Shown: piece after piece, positions 10,430 through 19,096 of the stretch
How positions within the stretch are numbered: the first letter of the stretch is position 1
Layout: every line of letters begins with the position of its first letter
Source: Balamuthia mandrillaris
Lineage: Eukaryota; Discosea; Longamoebia; Balamuthiidae
Reading direction: 5' to 3'
NCBI GenBank assembly: GCA_031835245.1
Contig: JAVKOQ010000310.1
Span: forward strand, 1-61,117
DNA length: 61,117 nucleotides
Program-made: the position numbers and the translations under genes
The notes under the pieces: model-generated
Database searches by the model: none
Told to the model about the DNA's origin: nothing
Seen by the model: only the letters and a program-made list of their open reading frames with translations

Positions 10430-11268
10430 ATGGAAGTGCAAGAAGAAGGAAAGTTCTTCCCGCCTCTTCATGTTCAACGCCACCAATGCGTGCAAAGCAT
10501 ATTAGCCAGGCTTCATGTTCGTGGCAAGGTTTGTGATCTATGTGTGCAAATCCTCACACCCCCGACTTTTTAAACTCTCTCTGTCTCTCTTGCTCTGCTC
10601 TGCCTATTCTTCCTATTGCATACCAGGTCTGTGATTTTGGTTGTGGAGAAGGTGAACTCTTGAAACGTCTCAGGTTAGCCTTTTTGCACCAATACATGTA
10701 TTTCTTTGTTGTCCTTAGATCTTAATATGATCTTTGCACTGCCGCAGTGAGTGATTGACCGTGTTATGGCTCTACAGAAGAGAGGAGAGCTTTGCAGAGC
10801 TTTGGGGCATAGACTGGGATGATAATGCTCTGGCCATTGCCACGGAAAACATCAAGCCTCATCTCTCCGACTGGCTCTCACGCAGATCAACGTCGCTCAA
10901 AATATCTCTCCTGCAAGGCTCAATATGTGACCCTCTTCCTTGCTACTCTAACGTACTGCAGGTTTGTTTTCTTATTGTTGCGTTTATTCTTCTTGCGTGC
11001 CCCTAAACATTTCCACCAAAGACCAAGGGTTGTGGTGGTCACCACACCAAATCGCGATTTCAACCAGTTATTTTCATCCTCTTCCAATTACCCCTTTCGG
11101 CATTGGGATCACAAGTTTGAATGGAACAGAGCAGAGTTTGCCAGCTGGTGTTCTTCTATTGCTAATCGCTTTGACTATAGCTTTAGCTACAGCGGTGTTG
11201 GTACTGCTTCGCAGTGGCTCGGTAGTATTGCTGTTTCATTTTCTCTTTCCCTTTGTCATTCTTGTTCC

Positions 11269-11299
<31 letters not shown>

Positions 11300-11874
11300 G
11301 CTCTGGGTGCAGTCGTTTAACGTTATGTTGTAATCACTTCGATTTCAAAGGTAAACAAAACAAGAAGGAACTGGAGGACAAGTACGGTTGTTGCACTCAA
11401 ATCGCAACCTTTGTTCGTGGTTCAACAATTCTAAAATGTACTCAAGTGAAGGAGATGCAAGATGGCGCAGAGGGAGCTTTTAAAGTTATAGCGTCAGTAG
11501 AGTATCCTACAAACGCAAGAACGAGACAACAGCAGATAATAGATGAGTTCATGTACAGCTGTTGGCGACTATATTTTTGGAGAATGGAGAGCAAGGAAGA
11601 ATCACAAGGACAAGGCTATGAATGGCTGCCCATCAAAGACGTTTTCGACAGCAGTCGCGCACTGAAGGTCGGAGATATATGCTGTTCCTTGGAATACTTA
11701 GTGGAGCTTTTGCAAGCACAACAAGCTACAGCATGGCGGCTTTCTGAGGATTATACCCAAGTTGTGCTCATAGATAAGGAAGAAGAAGAACAACAAGAAG
11801 AAGAAGAAGAACAAGAAGAACGAGAAGAAGAACAACAAGAACAAGAAGAAGAACAAGAAGAACGAGAACAATAA
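10430..11874 (+). CDS. HEN1: HEN1-like small-RNA 2'-O-methyltransferase, central segment missing
   Basis: HEN1 methylates the 3'-terminal ribose of small RNAs (siRNA, piRNA). The start MEVQEEGKFFPPLHVQR matches the family opening 'F.PpL..QR'. Across an intron at about 10532-10627 comes VCDFGCGEGELLKRL, the SAM-binding loop, then ELWGIDWDDNALAIA and LLQGSICDPLP. Later exons carry VVVVTTPNRDFNQLF and FRHWDHKFEWNRAEF, which are HEN1 hallmarks, then GVGTAS and DKYGCCTQIATFVR. The family's E-x-x-E-H metal-binding segment, normally between 'GSi..' and 'TPN.eFN', is absent. The two exons flanking that place (ending 10961, resuming about 11022) also do not join in phase with any GT-AG pair I can find. 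The C-terminus is a Glu/Gln run. Family assignment firm; function of this copy doubtful. Confidence 0.85.
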
Positions 11875-12048
11875 GAGCAGCACAAGATAAACAACAAGAA
11901 TTCGAAGTTGAGCGGAGAGATCTAGCTGTATTCCCAAAACCGGAAGATGTGGTGGTGGGCAAGATAGGTGCTGCTCGTGTGGGTAGCACGAGTTGGGGTG
12001 GTCGATCATGTTTGGCAGCATGATCGTGATCTACGCGAGGGGTTAAAA
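11875..12048. other. HEN1 3' flank with two small hairpins
   Basis: Two hairpins precede the transposon: GTGCT...AGCAC (about 11970-11988) and CGATCATG-loop-CATGATCG (about 12003-12026). They may help form the HEN1 transcript end. No gene seen. Confidence 0.35.
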
Positions 12049-12062
12049 TAGAGTTGAGGGAA
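12049..12062 (+). repeat. Left terminal inverted repeat of the Harbinger element
   Basis: TAGAGTTGAGGGAA, the exact reverse complement of 14676-14689. Confidence 0.8.
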
Positions 12063-12066
12063 CGAG

Positions 12067-13041
12067 TTAAGTTTGACAGTTTTTATTTAAAGGAAAAAAA
12101 CACAAGTCCAAATTTACTAAGCAAACCACCGTAAGAAAACAAGCGCTGTGGTTGTCTAATGAGTGTCGCCAAGGGATGGTCAAGCAAGAAAAGCTTTTTA
12201 AACGACCAATGGCCCTTTCAATGTCAACACGTTCTCCTCCATGAACTTGGTTAAACTCTAAAAGAGTACCAGTTACATGTCCTTTGAATGGTGTAAGAAA
12301 ACAAGATTCGCCTTGGTAGGCCTTATCACCTAAAAGAAGCTCTTGTTGTCCCACATAAGGAAGAAGCCCTTCTCGTGCAATCGTTAAATCATGTACTCGG
12401 CCAGCATAAGGGCCACTCACCCAAGTTATGAGCTCTGTGGAAAGGTCCAAAACAAGCTCATACTTAAGTGTGTGTTTTTTCTTTTTGCCAGAATAGAAGT
12501 TGCGTTGTGTTTTAACACCAGATGGTCGCTGAATTGGACACTCGGTGGTATCCACAATACCTGTGATTCCTGTTCTTGAAGTGTGGTGAGCTTGAACAAA
12601 TTGCTAAAAAGAAAAAGGTGAGACAAACAAATGCTAAAGTCAAAACCCAACAACAAGAAAAAAAGGAAAACAAAATAAAACAAAAAAACAAAAAACAAAA
12701 TCAAATCAAAAACAATAACAAAAAAGATGAACCTGAAACATATCAAATGATAACTGAGAAGCCAAAGCCTTGATGATAGTCCAAACCCAGTAACGAAAGG
12801 TCTTTGGGGTGCAAGAACAAAATGAACAGGCAACATCTTCAGTGGGGTAGACCTTTAAAAAATAAAGAGCCCACAATAGGTACTTTGGTTTCAACGGACG
12901 CTCAAACTTAAACCTTTTCAATATGTCCCAAATAATGGCAGTGGTTTCAAAGCTAGCTCCAAAGTGTGCTCGCCATGTTCTTTCTGTAACGTTTTGAATA
13001 AGTGTTTCTGCTGTTGAAAGCAACAAAAAAAACTCTTCCAT
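12067..13041 (-). CDS. Harbinger-type DDE transposase
   Basis: Two exons. The first (13041 to about 12734; start MEEFFLLLSTAETL) has the N-terminal recognition part: AHFGASFETTAIIWDIL, KPKYLLWALYFLKVYPTED and KTFRYWVWTIIKAL, the pattern seen ahead of DDE_Tnp_4 domains. The donor is TTTCAG|GTTCAT and the acceptor CTTTTTAG|CAATTT near 12605. The second exon has GITGIVDTTECPIQRP (first Asp), YSGKKKKHTLKYELVLD, YAGRVHDLTIA (second Asp), GDKAYQGE and VDIERAIGRLKSF (catalytic Glu). The chain is about 280 residues with no internal stop in the spliced frame. It would cut and paste the surrounding element together with the Myb-like partner. Confidence 0.88.
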
Positions 13042-13266
13042 CTTCTTCGTTCTAAACTTATTGATGATAATTGTCAAAATTTGTGTTATGAAGAAAAAGT
13101 TACTCAAATATATTATCGCTTTTTGAAATAATTGCCTATAACGGATAAAAAGCTTAAAAGGAGAAATAAAATCGGAGAAAATAATGGAGAAATAAACCGG
13201 AGAAATAAACCGGAAAATAATCGGGGATATTTTCCAGGTCGGTTTTTTGCTTCTGCACAAAACACA

Positions 13267-13457
13267 CTCAAATCACGCTCAAAACATGCTCAAAACACAC
13301 ACAAAACACATTCACAAGCTCCGAAATTTATTTGAATTTTTCCAATCATAATTCAAAATTTGTTTTTTTTGATTTTTGATTCGTCTATCAGATGAAATTT
13401 CAAAAACTCCGAATGTGTTTTGTGTGTGTTTTGAGCGTGTTTTGAGCGTGTTTTGAG
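13267..13457. repeat. Mirrored 47-bp inverted repeat in the divergent promoter of the transposon
   Basis: The arms 13267-13313 and 13411-13457 are reverse complements with two mismatches and are separated by 97 bp. Each arm is built from short units of the type GCTCAAAACA. The array lies between the two divergent transposon genes and could hold binding sites for the Myb-like protein or the transposase, giving symmetric control of both genes. The binding role is inference. Confidence 0.75.
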
Positions 13458-13603
13458 CAGCAAACAGGAACCGCTTTTTTTCCTTGACGGGAGTAAAGGA
13501 AAATTTTTCGTAATTGATTATATTTTAATTTTCCGGAGGATGATTTAAGTAGAATTTTTTGCAACCCGCACGATGTTTTTTTTTTGTACAACCAGACTGC
13601 AGT

Positions 13604-14626
13604 ATGCCCAAGTGGAACACACAAGAAACAACAATCATCACAGATGTGTACAAAAAAACAGGGCCCGAGTTGACTGAGCACGCCTTTGCTGAGCTTAAAG
13701 ACAAACTCACCCGCCGTTCTGAGCGTGCTATTTTACAAAAATGGAATCTTCTCAAAAAACAAACCCAAGAAAAGACCCAAAACACACAAAAAGCAGGTAT
13801 GATTTTTTTAACTTGGTGCTATTATCTCTCATCTTTTTCTCATCTTTCTTTTTATTAGCGTCTATGCTTCCAAATCTTCTTCAGTTGCGCCAGCAAATGT
13901 GTGGTGTACCTCCTCAAACTGCTGTTTCACAACGTAAGTTTTTTTTTTTACTTTATTTGAAGATTATTTTTGTGACTGGTTTTTTTTTAAGCCACTTCCA
14001 CTCCAACTGCCTCAGTTCCGTCCGTTCAAGCACAGAGGAATGAAGAAGAGGAAGCAGAAGAGGATGAGGAGGAAGAACCAGAAGAAGAAGAAGCAGAAGA
14101 GGTCACTGTGTACCACAACACTGCTTCTTTTGACCCTTGGAGCCCGCCTATTAAGAGGAGACGCTGCGAAGAAAACCCTTCTTCCTCCTCCTCCTCCTCC
14201 TCCTCCTCCTCCTCCTCTTCCTCCTCTCTTTCATCCTCGCTGCAAGGAATCTCTCCTATAAATATAAAACTTTTTATGTGGCATATTACCACAAGTCGTT
14301 CCCTTTTTTTATTCTTTCGCCAGTTGCCTGGGCTGTCATTTGAAGTGGACTGGGATGACAGCAATGACCACGTTTTAATTGTGACTGTCAAGCGTGCCCG
14401 TCTTGATCAAGCTGAATTGCGAGAGATGATGGATTTCCTCCCGTTCAACACAGACATCGATTTATTAGATCAAAACAACCATGCTCACATTGCACAGTTC
14501 AAACTGTACTTTGAGCACAGGTTGGATTCGCCAACAACCTGGACATTTGCAGAGAAGACTTATCTTGTTCGGTGGACGATCCCCTTCTTCCGTCGCGACC
14601 ATGAGGACGTGAAAATTGGTTTTTGA
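13604..14626 (+). CDS. Myb/SANT-like accessory protein of the Harbinger element
   Basis: The start MPKWNTQETTIITDVYKK, continuing to RRSERAILQKWNLLKKQ, is a trihelix Myb/SANT-like domain. Its tryptophans and the 'gRs..ai..kw' helix match the second gene of Harbinger elements, which binds DNA and brings transposase to the nucleus. Introns follow at about 13797-13858 and 13934-13991 (and about 14245-14321). The middle part is acidic (E/D runs from about 14035) with a Pro/Ser patch and a long Ser run coded by a TCC repeat. A C-terminal region with LSFEVDWDDSNDHVLIV and LVRWTIPFF follows; it has no recognised fold. The gene is transcribed away from the transposase gene from a shared control region. 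Confidence 0.75.
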
Positions 14627-14675
14627 TTTTTTATTGATTTTTGATAATAATTAAAATATGTTGAAAATTATTTTA

Positions 14676-14689
14676 TTCCCTCAACTCTA
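14676..14689 (-). repeat. Right terminal inverted repeat of the Harbinger element
   Basis: Reverse complement of 12049-12062. Confidence 0.8.
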
Positions 14690-14712
14690 ATAAGACAAAA
14701 AAAAGCGGTCGA

Positions 14713-17235
14713 ATGTCTTTCTTGCTCACAAGACAAGAGAAAGGGAACGGGAAAGGGAACGGGAAAGGGAACGGGAGGGGAAAAGGGATGTCTGCTCACC
14801 ACCGTCATGGCGGCTGGGAAGAGGAGGAGTTGCTTTCTGTGGAAGCGGAAGAGGGCAACATGTCCCCAGACAGCGGATCCACGATGGTAGTACCAATCAC
14901 CCCCACTGTAACCAGGTCCGTGTTCCCCCCTTTTTAAATCCAACGCAGGCAACTCAACCGAGGTCCTCAATCAACTGCAGACGACCAGTTGGAAGACCGC
15001 CTGGATCAGGGAGGGGCCGCAAAAGAAAGCAGGCAACGGAAATGCCAAAAGGTAACACCGAAGGCATTCAACACGGACAAGGACCTTGTTAACTTACCTG
15101 TTCTCCCAGCACGTCCAGAGACAGTACAATATCACTGCGACTATTGCCAAAAAGACATTAGTGGAGTGGTACGTATTCGATGTGCAGTGTGCAGCGACTT
15201 TGATCTGTGTGTGGAGTGCTTCTCCGTTGGAGTTGAGATACGGGAACACAAGAACGATCACGACTATCGCATAATGGTAACATATGAATACTTTAATGGC
15301 TTTCGTGGCTTCTTTCTCATTTCGGTATCTACAACGTGGCTCTGCTTGTCGCCATGAACGCAGGACTTTATGGGTTTTCCACTATTAGAACACGGTTGGG
15401 GAGCGGACGAAGAATTATTGCTGTTGGAGGCCATAGGAATGAAAGGTATGGGCAATTGGTCGGATATCGCTGAACACGTTGCCACCAAGTCTGCTGAAGA
15501 ATGCAAGCGACATTACTTTAAGATATACCTTGAGCACGAAAGCTATCCTTGGCCTGTTTGTCCTCCTCCCTTGCCCTCTTCTGTCCCTCTGCTCTCTTCT
15601 CTCTCCCTCTTTCTTCCTATGACTGATGCAATGTTGTTCTCTCCTCAAAACAGGATACCTCAAATATCTTAACAAGCAACTTGGAAGATTATCTACGGCA
15701 CCGCCAAGACCTTATTAAAAAGGGCGAAGCGAAGAGTCTGCGCTCAGGGGATGGATTGGGTGCGGTGCAATCACCCAGCAAAACCCTTGCAAAACCAAAC
15801 AAGAAGAGCAAAGTTAAGGTAGTTACTTCTAACTTAATCAGTGTTGAACTGCGAATTGCAACACCAAAACTAACACGTAACGCACATTCAAAAGAAACAA
15901 AACGTAAGTCAGCCCATTGCCAGACAAGACCTTGCAGGCTATATGCCAAAGCGCGTGGAATTTGAAACGGAATGGGAAAACGACGCGGAGCACATTCTGG
16001 CCGACTTGACTGTGGAAAACGACGAGCCAGAGCACACGCGAGGTAAACCTGATGTCACCTTACCTTTATCTTTGAAATGTATTAACGAGAATATGTTCTT
16101 CCATTCAATTGCAACAGAACTAAAATATAAACTTGTTGATGTCTATAACTGGAAGCTTAAGGAACGTGTACATATACGCAATTTTACGATAGACAACCTG
16201 TTGGACTTGACCCCGCCTGGGAAGAAGGTATTTCCCTTCTTTTTCATTTCCTTTTGTTTCGAATATATATATATGAATATATCGAAATATATATATATGA
16301 ATTATAATTCATTCCTTTCCTTCCATTCACAGAAACAAGAAAAGAGGGGACCCAAAGAGGAAGTAGAGGAGGAGGAGAAGATAAGAAAAGATATGCAAAT
16401 CTTCATGCAATTACATACAAAGAAGCAGCATGATGTCTTCATAGAAGGGTTGTTAAGTACGTTTTCCTTTTTTAGCCTCACCATTCGGTTTAAGTTAAAC
16501 TTTTCCATACAGTGGAGCAAATGCTGCGTAAGCGAATAGCAGAACTGCAAGACTGGCGTAAAAATGGGCTCAGAACTTTACAAGAAGCTGAGTGCTATGA
16601 AGCAGACCTGAAGAAGCGAGCAAACTATAAAGCCAGTAAACTCTGTACGGCCTGCTTTTCCTTTGGTGTTTTACCATTTATTCGTTCTGATCTTTTGGAT
16701 TTGAATCTTTCAGTGGGGAGTAGTCCTTACCTCATGGATAGGGTCAATCTGCCTGGAGGTAGATGGCTTTCTCATAGGAAATCTTTAATAGAACCGTGGG
16801 ACGCATCGCCCTTTCCTGTTAGCACGTCCGAAGGAGCTCTTCCTAGGGCGGCCAAACCTACCAAGAAGAATGGTTTGTCTTTGATGTTGTCTCCTTCCCG
16901 TCGATTTCTTTCTCATCAATTTATTTGCACACAATATCTTTAGCTCTTTTGGACTTGACAGCTTGTCCAGGTCTTGAAATGCTTACCCCAAAGGAACGGG
17001 AGCTTTGTGCAGAACTTCATCTCTATCCTCACCAATACCAACTGATCAAGGAGACTCTATTGCGTGAAAACTTGCGCAATGGGTGCTTGCTGAAAAGCCA
17101 GGCCAAAAAGCTTGTTAATATAGGTAGGCTAGGTCCCTCCTCCTTTGTGGAGTTGTGCTGACGTAGGAGGACCCAACAGAGCCAGTGAAAACGGGGAGGG
17201 TCTACGACTTTATGTGCCGCTGTGGCTGGATTTGA
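14713..17235 (+). CDS. ADA2: Transcriptional adaptor ADA2
   Basis: ADA2 links the GCN5 acetyltransferase to the SAGA-type coactivator. Domain order is standard. A ZZ zinc finger comes first (HCDYCQKDISGVVRIRCAVC, then DLCVECF and HKNDHDY). After an intron come a SANT domain (DEELLLLEAIGMKGMGNW, then CKRHYFKIYLE), the ADA2 middle signature (MPKRVEFETEWENDAEHIL) and a C-terminal SWIRM domain (LTPKERELCAELHLYPHQY, GCLLKSQAKKLVNI). The last exon starts after an intron at about 17122-17165 and reads EDPTEPVKTGRVYDFM then CRCGWI to TGA at 17233-17235, which completes SWIRM. At least six short introns. The start could be 14713 or 14788; between them a 12-bp repeat codes alternating GNGK. The start lies just 24 bp beyond the Harbinger element, so the original promoter may have been displaced. 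Confidence 0.93.
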
Positions 17236-17244
17236 TCTTGCTGT

Positions 17245-17316
17245 GATCTCCCCTTCGGAAATAAACGCCCAAGCCTATTGGGCCACGTTGCAACCCCTAA
17301 TTCTCCGTCCCCCTTT
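17245..17316. repeat. Direct repeat, left copy, flanking the Fanzor insertion
   Basis: This segment matches 18880-18951 with only a few differences; the core CCCTTCGGAAATAAACGCCC and its continuation through GGGCCACGTTGCAACCCC are identical. It starts 10 bp after the ADA2 stop codon. Confidence 0.9.
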
Positions 17317-17357
17317 TGATGGTAGCCGCACCAGGGTTGAGGACACCTAATGCACCC

Positions 17358-17476
17358 CCAAGACCTGCGGCAAGTGCGGCCACCTGAGTTTCACGTTCAA
17401 CCCCTAATCCCTCAACCCGAAATCGTTACGTTTCACGTTCCGTGGTGGACTTGGCCGCACTTGCCGCAGGTCTTGG
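17358..17476. repeat. 25-bp perfect palindromic duplication of the Fanzor zinc-finger coding sequence
   Basis: The arms 17358-17382 and 17452-17476 are exact reverse complements (outer strand beginning CCAAGACCTGCGGCAAGTG) with a 69-base spacer. The inner arm is the coding sequence for SKTCGKCG of the zinc ribbon; the outer arm is the inverted copy. A 10-base direct repeat, TTTCACGTTC, lies in the spacer (17389 and 17431). The structure sits at the 3' end of the Fanzor gene, where guide RNAs of this family are made. Confidence 0.85.
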
Positions 17477-18519
17477 AGGTGTATTCCTCATCGCAGAGGC
17501 AGACCGTGCAGGACGGAAATTGCCTGGCCTTGTTGAGGAGCCTCTGCCTGAAACGATAGTGGGACCAGGTGAGCATGGCTCTGGCCGTTCGCGAGCCAAT
17601 GCGGCGGTGGCCTCGCCGCACCATCTGTTGGCTCCTGACCTCAGGAAGAAGGATGACGGAGAAGTTCCTGACCAATCAAGACACGAGCTTCTTGTGGAGG
17701 TCGTCCACCAGGTTGCGGATCCTCTGGCGAAGCCGAGCAGCGGCCCTTCGGAGACGGCGCCGTTGTCTGTGGTTGACCTTGGTGCCCCTACTCTGCATGC
17801 GATCCAGCCGGTGGCACAGCTTGCCAATCTCGTTGATGTACTCTTTGCCCCACTCGGTGACCTCCCCGCAGCCGTTGTAGGTGGTCATGAAAGCGCGCAC
17901 TCCTGATGAGGTTCCACTCCCTAGCTTGGATGCTGCGAGCCTGGCTCTTGTCCTTCCTACCACGGAACTTCATCTCGAATCCAGTCGTGCCTCTGCCCGC
18001 CGCCAAGCTGGTTATCGCCGTGAAGAAATCATCGACGGCGAGGAGTTTCCAACACTCACGCAAGGCTTGTCCTCTCCGTTGAAATTGCCGTTGTTAAGAG
18101 ATGTCTTCCTTAAGAGGCATTCCTTGATGTTCACGATAGAACTCCACGGCCTTGTTGTAGGTACATCGTGCTGTGCCGAACCACTTGGCTAGCGTCTCCA
18201 TTTGCTCCGAGCGTGGATAAAGGCGGATCTTCTCCACTCGCCCAACTACCGGTTTCTCCTCTCCGTTCTTGCCCTTTTTGGTGAGCTGTACGGCTAGGCG
18301 AGACGGAACGAGTCCCTCGGTGAGGCCTAACAAGCCTTTCTGGTTTTTCTCCTCTTCCTCCTCCTCCTCCTCCTCCCTCCAACATATTTTCTCCGTTAGG
18401 AATGTGCTTGTAGGCGGTGAACCATCCTGAACCACAGGCAAAGGTTTCTTCCAAGGACAAGGCTTGAAACCTCTGCCTCCTCCCGCTGATTTCCTCCTTG
18501 TGCAGTAGAAGCGTAGCAA
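17433..18519 (-). pseudogene. Fanzor/TnpB-like RNA-guided nuclease, degenerate
   Basis: TnpB and Fanzor are RNA-guided DNA nucleases with a RuvC core. The parts are in family order. The N-terminal piece has VEKIRLYPRSEQMETLAKWF then GTARCTYNKAVEF. A second piece in another frame has FEMKFRGRKDKSQARSIQAR and EWN. A third piece has SSGVRAFMTTYNGCGEVTEW, GKLCHRLDRMQSRGTK and RRAAARLRQRIRNLVDDLHK. A TGA at 17676-17678 replaces the usual residue between HKKLVS and LVRNF. Then come VILLPEVRSQQMVRR, TARAMLTWSHYRFRQRLLNK and DEEYTSKTCGKCG. The region between KFRGRKDK and SGVRAF is far shorter than normal and the RuvC-I aspartate (DPGVR) is replaced by SSGVR. The zinc ribbon stops after its first CxxC pair. 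At least two frame changes, one stop and two losses make it a pseudogene. Confidence 0.85.
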
Positions 18520-18879
18520 TCAGAAATACAGTGGTGCGTGGAGCTTCGTGGATGTGTGTGTGTTTACTTTTGAAAAGAAAAGAAAAGAAACGACAAAGAA
18601 AACAACAAAGAAAAGATAAAGAAAAGAAAAGAAGACGAGAAGCAGAAAAGTGTCCAGGCGAATGACGAGAGCAACAAAAGTTTATTGGCAGCATGAGCAT
18701 CCATTCCATTCACCAAAAGACTAATACCCCCTCATATGTACCTTTATGGTGTGGTACATATGTGCATGATTTGAAGAACTAGGAAAATAGGGCGGTTAAC
18801 AACTACAATCAAAAAAATAGTAGTTGTACTAGGTCGGCTCCCCGTGTTTGTTCTTCGATCTTGTGATCTTTGCGCCAAT
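18520..18879. other. 5' flank of the Fanzor relic with small hairpins
   Basis: No gene seen. It contains purine-rich GAAAAG repeats (18567-18650) and hairpins CATATGTACC-loop-GGTACATATG (18733-18762) and CAACTAC...GTAGTTG (about 18800-18826). These could be element-end structures or terminators. Confidence 0.4.
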
Positions 18880-18951
18880 GATCTACCCTTCGGAAATAAA
18901 CGCCCAAGCCTATTGGGCCACGTTGCAACCCCTAATTCTCCGCCCCACTTT
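18880..18951. repeat. Direct repeat, right copy; also presumed PDI promoter
   Basis: Matches 17245-17316. It lies about 145 bp upstream of the PDI start codon, so it is probably the original copy and part of the PDI promoter. Confidence 0.85.
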
Positions 18952-19096
18952 TTTTTTTGGCCCTTCTTGTTTGTCACCCGACGTCTGTCGAATTCGCTTT
19001 TCTTTTCTCCCTTCCCCCCTCCCCACCACAACTCCCCCTCCCCCTACTACCATCACTAGACGGACCGCCAACCCCCCCCCCCCCTCCTCTGTGACA

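Larger units (their letters stand above)
12049..14689. mobile_element. Harbinger-type DNA transposon, about 2.64 kb, complete-looking
   Basis: Terminal inverted repeats of 14 bp (TAGAGTTGAGGGAA, 12049-12062; its reverse complement, 14676-14689) bound the element. A 3-bp AAT beside each end could be the target duplication if the element proper starts at AGAG. Inside are two divergent intron-containing genes: a DDE transposase on the minus strand and a Myb/SANT-like protein on the plus strand. This is the known two-gene plan of PIF/Harbinger elements. The transposase frame is uninterrupted with all three catalytic acids visible, so the copy may be recent or active. It lies between HEN1 and ADA2. 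Confidence 0.85.
17251..18951 (-). mobile_element. Decayed Fanzor/TnpB (IS607-like) insertion between long direct repeats
   Basis: The interval between ADA2 and the PDI gene is bounded by 67-72-bp direct repeats and holds a degenerate Fanzor-type gene on the minus strand. No serine recombinase (TnpA) gene is present. The right repeat lies in the presumed PDI promoter. The interval may therefore have arisen by insertion accompanied by duplication of that segment, or by recombination between pre-existing copies. IS607-type elements do not normally make long target duplications, so the repeats need another explanation. Confidence 0.7.

Noticed and set aside
13243-13460. CRISPR-like array in the Harbinger control region
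   Set aside because: The units are inverted and mirrored without unique equal-length spacers; an inverted repeat explains them.
17251-18951. IS607-type serine recombinase next to the Fanzor gene
   Set aside because: Looked for resolvase-type motifs in all frames of the interval and found none.
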